Assembly (NCBI GenBank): GCA_946885755.1
Contig: CAMPHB010000113.1
Span: 1 to 5,274 of the forward strand
Reading direction: 5' to 3'
Origin: an uncultured Methylophaga sp.
GTDB lineage: Bacteria; Pseudomonadota; Gammaproteobacteria; Nitrosococcales; Methylophagaceae
DNA: 5,274 bases
Each line of letters begins with the position of its first letter. The stretch's first letter is position 1. The notes under the pieces are model-generated. The model searched no databases. It saw nothing but the letters and a program-made list of their open reading frames with translations, and had not been told where the DNA came from. Position numbers and translations under genes: made by a program. Below are positions 1-5,274 of this stretch, piece by piece.

Positions 1-1047
1 GATGTTGTTGAAGGCAGACATCACGGGCCGCTGTATACCCGCTATGGGATGAACCCCAGTATTACTTCGCTGGAAAAGCGTCTGGCGGCACTTGATGCTG
101 CTGAAGCTGCACTAACTTACGCCTCCGGCATGGCAGCGATTTCGTCCTTATGTCTGGCTTACGGCCGGCAAGGCATTATTTGTGTTGGCCAGATTTATGG
201 TGGCACCAATACTTTTTTGCAGGATCTGGCGCCGACGCTTGGCATTAAAACCCAGTTTATTGATGCCAACGATCATAACCAGCTGGAAAAAGCGCTTAAA
301 AACGGTGCTTCGCTGGTTTTTCTGGAAACACCTTCTAACCCCACCTTGCAAGTCATTGATATTGCCCGTGTTGCCTTGTTAACACACTACTATCAAGCAA
401 AACTGGCCGTCGATAATACCTTTGCCACACCTATTAATCAGCAACCGTTGGTGCTGGGTGCGGATTTCTCAGTGCAAAGCGCCACCAAATATCTGGGCGG
501 CCACAGTGATCTCACAGCGGGTGTGGTGACCGGTAAAGCCAAAGCATTATCAATACTCAACGAATGGCGAAAAAGCCTCGGTCAGACAATCGCTGCAGAA
601 ACCGCGCATAAACTAAAACGCAGTTTGGTGACGCTGCCGCTCAGAGTTGGCCAACACAATCAAAACGCCTTAAGAATTGCCGAATTTCTCCAGCAGCATC
701 CAAAGGTTGAAAAAGTGTATTACCCGGGATTAACAACCAGTCCGGACCACCAATTAGCCAGCCAGCAGATGCAGGGGTTTGGCGCTATGCTCAGTTTTGA
801 TGTGAAAGGCGGCGACGCCGCAGCCAGACAAGTCATCGATAATTTAAAACTGATAAAACTGGCACCCAGCCTTGGTGGTGCTGAAACATTGGCCACCCAA
901 CCCATCACCACCTCGCACCATGGGTTGCCTGAATCTTTGTTAAACAGTGCGGGCATCAATGGTGCCATGATCCGGCTTTCGGTCGGTTTGGAATCGGAGA
1001 CAGATATTACTGAGGATTTAGATCAGGCATTACTGTCTAATATTTGA
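1..1047 (+). CDS. PLP-dependent trans-sulfuration enzyme (Cys/Met metabolism family), 5'-truncated by window edge
   Basis: This is the C-terminal 348 residues of a fold-type I PLP enzyme of the cystathionine gamma-synthase / gamma-lyase / O-acylhomoserine sulfhydrylase family, cytosolic and normally about 380-400 residues. The frame is open to base 1 and the first residues already hold the conserved YTRYG phosphate-binding loop (Tyr12 and Arg14 of the visible part). The ATG at base 49 lies inside this motif, so it is not the start; about 45 residues lie off the left edge. Visible landmarks are the ASGMAAI loop, YGGT with the PLP-stacking Tyr66 (bases 196-198), LETPSNPT, VDNTFATP with Asp138 (412-414) for the pyridine nitrogen, SATKYLGGHSD with Schiff-base Lys163 (487-489), and IRLSVGLE with substrate-carboxylate Arg325 (973-975). 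YGGT rather than YGCT argues against a classical methionine gamma-lyase. The exact reaction (gamma-synthase, gamma-lyase or sulfhydrylase) cannot be decided from the sequence. The family call is firm and the substrate is open. Transcription converges on katG. Confidence -1.
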   Translation, partial: DVVEGRHHGPLYTRYGMNPSITSLEKRLAALDAAEAALTYASGMAAISSLCLAYGRQGIICVGQIYGGTNTFLQDLAPTLGIKTQFIDANDHNQLEKALKNGASLVFLETPSNPTLQVIDIARVALLTHYYQAKLAVDNTFATPINQQPLVLGADFSVQSATKYLGGHSDLTAGVVTGKAKALSILNEWRKSLGQTIAAETAHKLKRSLVTLPLRVGQHNQNALRIAEFLQQHPKVEKVYYPGLTTSPDHQLASQQMQGFGAMLSFDVKGGDAAARQVIDNLKLIKLAPSLGGAETLATQPITTSHHGLPESLLNSAGINGAMIRLSVGLESETDITEDLDQALLSNI

Positions 1048-1124
1048 ATGGGTTCACCCTGACTTTGTGGACGAGTCACCACTGTTTTTCAGATATTTTC
1101 CGAGCAATTTTATTTATCTAATAA

Positions 1125-1158
1125 AAAAGCCCTGACAACAATCGCTGCCAGGGCTTTT
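1125..1158. terminator. Bidirectional intrinsic terminator between the PLP enzyme gene and katG
   Basis: The arm AAAAGCCCTG (1125-1134) pairs perfectly with CAGGGCTTTT (1149-1158), giving a 10-bp stem around a 14-nt loop. On the plus strand the T-tract runs TTTTCTTTT (1155-1163). On the minus strand the A-run at 1123-1128 reads as a T-tract after the hairpin. It lies between two converging stop codons (TGA at 1045-1047 and the katG TAA at 1180-1182), 22 bp past the katG stop, so it can end both transcripts. Confidence -1.
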
Positions 1159-1179
1159 CTTTTACCAACAACCCGGTAA

Positions 1180-3354
<2,175 letters not shown>

Positions 3355-3358
3355 TTAT

Positions 3359-3364
3359 CTCCTT
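3359..3364 (-). promoter_or_regulatory. Ribosome binding site of katG
   Basis: The minus strand reads AAGGAG, then seven bases (ATAACCT), then ATG. This is a near-perfect Shine-Dalgarno at good spacing. It fixes the katG start at 3351 and suggests efficient translation. Confidence -1.
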
Positions 3365-3474
3365 GTCTTACCCGGTTAACGGGGCTGAGTCCAAAAACTA
3401 CAAATCGACGATAACATAGCTTTATGACAGGTTTAATCTTTTATTTCCGCTAAAAACAATCGGCATTTACGATT

Positions 3475-3488
3475 AATAGCCTGCTATT
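3475..3488. repeat. Inverted repeat AATAGC-CT-GCTATT upstream of katG
   Basis: A perfect 6-bp inverted repeat with a 2-bp spacer lies about 125 bp upstream of the katG start codon. The ATAG and CTAT ends recall the OxyR half-site, but they are separated by 4 bases rather than the 7 of the ATAG-N7-CTAT consensus. It may be an operator for another dimeric regulator. It has no T-tract and is unlikely to be a terminator. Confidence -1.
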
Positions 3489-3504
3489 GAGTTAAGCACC
3501 TCAA
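3487..3504. repeat. Second inverted repeat TTGAG-N8-CTCAA abutting the first
   Basis: TTGAG (3487-3491) and CTCAA (3500-3504) form a 5-bp inverted repeat around an 8-base spacer. It shares two bases with the palindrome at 3475-3488, so the two dyads sit back to back in the katG upstream region. A 5-bp dyad can occur by chance. The tandem placement is what makes it worth recording. Confidence -1.
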
Positions 3505-3528
3505 ATTATTTATCACGCTAAGACAGTA

Positions 3529-3735
3529 TCAGCGCCAGCCAGTCAGCCATTGACGGTCATCACGCAGTTGCTGCCAATCGATAATATATCTGTGGCGTGT
3601 CAGTACCGCCTCAATCTGACAGCGGTGGTTTTTATAATCAACTATATTGCAGACAACAAAGTGCCGCTCTTTGTTTTGCGGCGTAACGGCGGTCCATTTT
3701 GAATGCAGCAGTTTGTCAGGATGCAGATGATTCAT
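3529..3735 (-). CDS. Small Trp-rich protein, TIGR02450 / DUF2389 family
   Basis: A 68-residue protein of unknown function. It matches what I recall of the TIGR02450 (DUF2389) family: an N-terminal HPDKLLHSKWTAVTP block, QNKERHF, a central EAVLTRHRYIIDW segment and the closing RQWLTGWR, with four Trp residues (14, 54, 63, 67). It has no signal peptide or membrane segment, is rich in His, Lys and Arg, and should be a soluble single domain. I chose the ATG at 3735 because family homology begins at MNHLHP. Other in-frame starts are ATG at 3756 (seven residues longer), ATG at 3804 and TTG at 3840. None has a good Shine-Dalgarno, so the start is uncertain. The gene is divergent from pdxH and points toward katG. 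The family call is fairly secure; the role is unknown. Confidence -1.
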   Translation of the reverse strand: MNHLHPDKLLHSKWTAVTPQNKERHFVVCNIVDYKNHRCQIEAVLTRHRYIIDWQQLRDDRQWLTGWR

Positions 3736-3843
3736 GGTCTCGGGCTGTTTTTTCATGGTGTATTTATGGACAATGGTTGCCGGCGGAAGTTGGAATTTTT
3801 CCATGAAAATAAGCTCTGATAATCGGGCAGAGCGGAGCAATCA
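3736..3843. promoter_or_regulatory. Divergent intergenic region between the DUF2389 gene and pdxH
   Basis: About 108 bp lie between the two divergent starts and must hold both promoters unless the DUF2389 gene starts further upstream. On the plus strand TGATAAT (3817-3823) is the best -10-like element for pdxH but has no good -35 partner. TGGACA (3767-3772) matches TTGACA at 5 of 6, with only TGGAAT 18 bp downstream. Both assignments are weak and no operator palindrome is evident. Confidence -1.
3834..3837 (+). promoter_or_regulatory. Ribosome binding site of pdxH
   Basis: GGAG stands six bases (CAATCA) before the ATG at 3844. This supports that start, which also gives the expected family N-terminus with [10 protein letters not shown]. 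Confidence -1.
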
Positions 3844-4491
3844 ATGAATAAAGACAAAGATCTGGCTGGTTTACGCAAAAGCTATGAGTTGGGTGAATTT
3901 GAAGAAGATAGCGCGGCGGATGCGCCTTTAGTGCAGTTTGAAAACTGGCTGGCCGAAGCGATTCAGCGTGAAGTTAACGAGCCAAATGCGATGACGCTGG
4001 CAACGGTGGATGCCAATGGCCGTCCGGCGTGTCGGCCGGTTTTAATTAAGGGTTGTGATGAGCGGGGCGTTGTCTGGTTCACCAACTATCAGAGCCGTAA
4101 AGGGCAGGCGCTTGAGGTTAATCCGTTTGCGGCTTTGCAGTTTTTCTGGCCGGAACTGGAGCGGGTAGTGCGTATTGAGGGCCGGGTCGAGAAAATCAGC
4201 GATACCGAGTCTGACGCTTATTTTGACAGCCGGCCGCTGGGCAGTCGCATTGGTGCCTGGGCATCACCGCAGAGTCAGGTGATTGAAAGTCGCAAGTTGA
4301 TTGTCAGCAAAGCCGCGAAACTGACCGCTGAGTTTGGCCTGCATCCGCCGCGGCCATCGCATTGGGGCGGTTATCGGCTGATCCCGGATTATTGGGAATT
4401 CTGGCAGGGTCGCGCCTCGCGGTTGCATGACCGTATCCGTTACCAACAGCAGGAAGATGGCAGCTGGTTGCGCCAGCGATTAGCTCCCTGA
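3844..4491 (+). CDS. pdxH: Pyridoxamine/pyridoxine 5'-phosphate oxidase
   Basis: Complete 215-residue FMN-dependent oxidase (E. coli PdxH has 218). It oxidises pyridoxine 5'-phosphate or pyridoxamine 5'-phosphate to PLP with O2, releasing H2O2; it is the last step of the DXP-dependent B6 route and part of salvage. It acts in the cytosol as a homodimer with a split-barrel fold. The N-terminal [10 protein letters not shown] gives Arg11 and Tyr14, equivalent to E. coli Arg14 and Tyr17. FMN-site segments are RPVLIKG (64-70) and NYQSRKGQ (81-88), followed by [12 protein letters not shown] (130-141). SHWGGYRL (172-179) and EFWQG precede RLHDR, where Arg193 and His195 match the PLP-binding Arg197 and His199 of E. 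coli. The typical RLAP C-terminus is intact. The TGA lies 12 bp inside the 3' end of the opposing gene, so no terminator sits between them. Nothing in the protein looks defective. Confidence -1.
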   Translation: MNKDKDLAGLRKSYELGEFEEDSAADAPLVQFENWLAEAIQREVNEPNAMTLATVDANGRPACRPVLIKGCDERGVVWFTNYQSRKGQALEVNPFAALQFFWPELERVVRIEGRVEKISDTESDAYFDSRPLGSRIGAWASPQSQVIESRKLIVSKAAKLTAEFGLHPPRPSHWGGYRLIPDYWEFWQGRASRLHDRIRYQQQEDGSWLRQRLAP

Positions 4492-5274
4492 TTTATCCTC
4501 TGCCTCGGTCTGCGCTTCTTTAATCGTTTGCTGGGCAATCCCCACCGGAAAAAACAGCTTCGTCGGGTTTTCTTTAGCTTGTTCCCAAATACTGCGTAGT
4601 AATACCGGAAAACGGCTGATCACGGTGCCACGGGCGCGCAGCGCGACAATCAGCGCTAATGCAAAGCTGACCCACAGATTAAAAAAGCCGATGAGCAGGA
4701 CAAACAGCAGATAGACCAAAAACATCAATACGCCCATATCGGTACTGAATGCGCCATAACCGAGGTTGGCAGCCGAAAATGCCACATGGCGGATATCCAG
4801 CGGTAGGTTCAGCAGATAGCCGATATAAGGAGTGATGCCGAGCAATACACCAAAAAAGAAATTACCAGCCAGCGAACCATAGTGTTCGTGTAAATAGTTA
4901 CCAAATTTTTCCCGCCAGCTGTCTTTGATCCAACCGCGGATCAGCGGGTGGTAACGCAGTCGGGTGCGTAATTCGAGATAATCGGCGCGGTTGTCAAAAT
5001 AACCGGCAATGATCCCCGAACAAAACAGCCAGACACCGGCAATCGATGCATAAAACAAAGCCATACCGCCGATGGGGGTAATAGATTTGAGTTGATATTG
5101 CGCCGTTTCGGCATCAAGTAAAACGCTGTTGGCAAACCAGAGACTGCTCAAGGCAATCAGGCTGGCAGTAAAAATAGCGGTCACGACATTGCCCCAGACC
5201 GCGCCCCACTGAGATCGGTTTACATCAATCAGCAGGCTGGCCAGTTTTTTGTGGGCGGCACGGCCATTTTCTCC
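4480..5274 (-). CDS. Gcr-type 'site-specific recombinase' family membrane protein, C-terminal part
   Basis: The visible 264 residues are the C-terminal part of a larger protein. The frame stays open to the window edge, and the GTG at 5184 is internal because coding continues upstream with residues such as [19 protein letters not shown]. From memory, the block [10 protein letters not shown] followed by [18 protein letters not shown] (visible residues 138-174) and the AGYFDNR motif (90-96) mark the Gcr family (SpecificRecomb), usually 650 or more residues long. Hydrophobic stretches at about 25-47, 69-92, 134-155 and 180-212 indicate an integral inner-membrane protein. The polar tail ends EAEDKSGS. 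Despite the 'recombinase' name I see no tyrosine- or serine-recombinase catalytic motif in this part, and the real function is uncertain. It converges on and overlaps pdxH by 12 bp. Family call fairly good; function unknown. Confidence -1.
   Translation of the reverse strand, partial: GENGRAAHKKLASLLIDVNRSQWGAVWGNVVTAIFTASLIALSSLWFANSVLLDAETAQYQLKSITPIGGMALFYASIAGVWLFCSGIIAGYFDNRADYLELRTRLRYHPLIRGWIKDSWREKFGNYLHEHYGSLAGNFFFGVLLGITPYIGYLLNLPLDIRHVAFSAANLGYGAFSTDMGVLMFLVYLLFVLLIGFFNLWVSFALALIVALRARGTVISRFPVLLRSIWEQAKENPTKLFFPVGIAQQTIKEAQTEAEDKSGS

Noticed and set aside
49..1047. ATG at 49 as the true start of the first gene
   Set aside because: The frame is open upstream to base 1, and the upstream residues (YTRYG) are part of a conserved PLP-binding motif that any working enzyme of this family needs.
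1067..1089. Small hairpin GTGG-N8-CCAC followed by TGTTTTT just after the first gene
   Set aside because: The stem is only 4 bp and the loop is large. The perfect hairpin at 1125-1158 is a far better terminator. It might be a weak additional stop.
3406..3425. OxyR-like sequence ATAACATAGCTTTAT near the katG promoter
   Set aside because: Compared with ATAGNTNNNANCTAT it keeps only the outermost ATA and TAT and misses the four other specified bases, so I cannot call it.
3505..3518. Fur/PerR-like AT-rich stretch AATTATTTATCACG upstream of katG
   Set aside because: It lacks the dyad symmetry of either box. AT-richness alone explains the resemblance.
4530..4580. Possible terminator for pdxH inside the gcr-like gene (GAAAA ... 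TTTTC)
   Set aside because: Only about five pairs, mostly A-T, around a long loop, all within coding sequence. It is not convincing.
4480..5184. GTG at 5184 as the start of the gcr-like gene
   Set aside because: The same frame continues without a stop to the window edge, giving plausible protein that leads into the first membrane segment. The GTG encodes an internal Val.

Overview
The window looks like ordinary chromosomal DNA of a gammaproteobacterium. Base composition is moderate, Shine-Dalgarno motifs stand in front of katG and pdxH, and the gene set is typical of that class (proteobacterial-type KatG, an E. coli-like PdxH, a small Trp-rich TIGR02450/DUF2389 protein and a Gcr-type membrane protein). 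I cannot name the genus from sequence alone. I see no insertion sequence, phage gene, tRNA, rRNA, CRISPR array or sign of recent transfer.

Layout from left to right. (1) 1-1047, plus strand: the 3' part of a PLP-dependent trans-sulfuration (Cys/Met metabolism) enzyme, cut by the left edge. (2) 1125-1158: a perfect 10-bp-stem hairpin with T-tracts on both sides, serving as a shared terminator for the two convergent genes around it. (3) 1180-3351, minus strand: complete katG, a bifunctional catalase-peroxidase with all the catalytic residues I could check and a strong ribosome binding site. (4) 3352-3528: the katG control region, with two abutting inverted repeats. (5) 3529-3735, minus strand: a small Trp-rich DUF2389 protein, transcribed toward katG and divergent from pdxH. 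(6) 3844-4491, plus strand: complete pdxH, pyridoxamine/pyridoxine 5'-phosphate oxidase. (7) 4480-5274, minus strand: the C-terminal 264 residues of a Gcr-type 'site-specific recombinase' family membrane protein, cut by the right edge and overlapping the end of pdxH by 12 bp.

Functionally, PdxH makes PLP and releases H2O2, the first gene encodes a PLP-dependent enzyme, and KatG destroys H2O2. This is a biochemically coherent neighbourhood, but the genes lie on alternating strands with separate control, so I see no operon and treat the link as a loose inference. No convincing novel system is visible. The points most worth a second look are the paired palindromes upstream of katG, the overlapping convergent 3' ends of pdxH and the gcr-like gene, and the unusual PLP-phosphate loop of the first enzyme.
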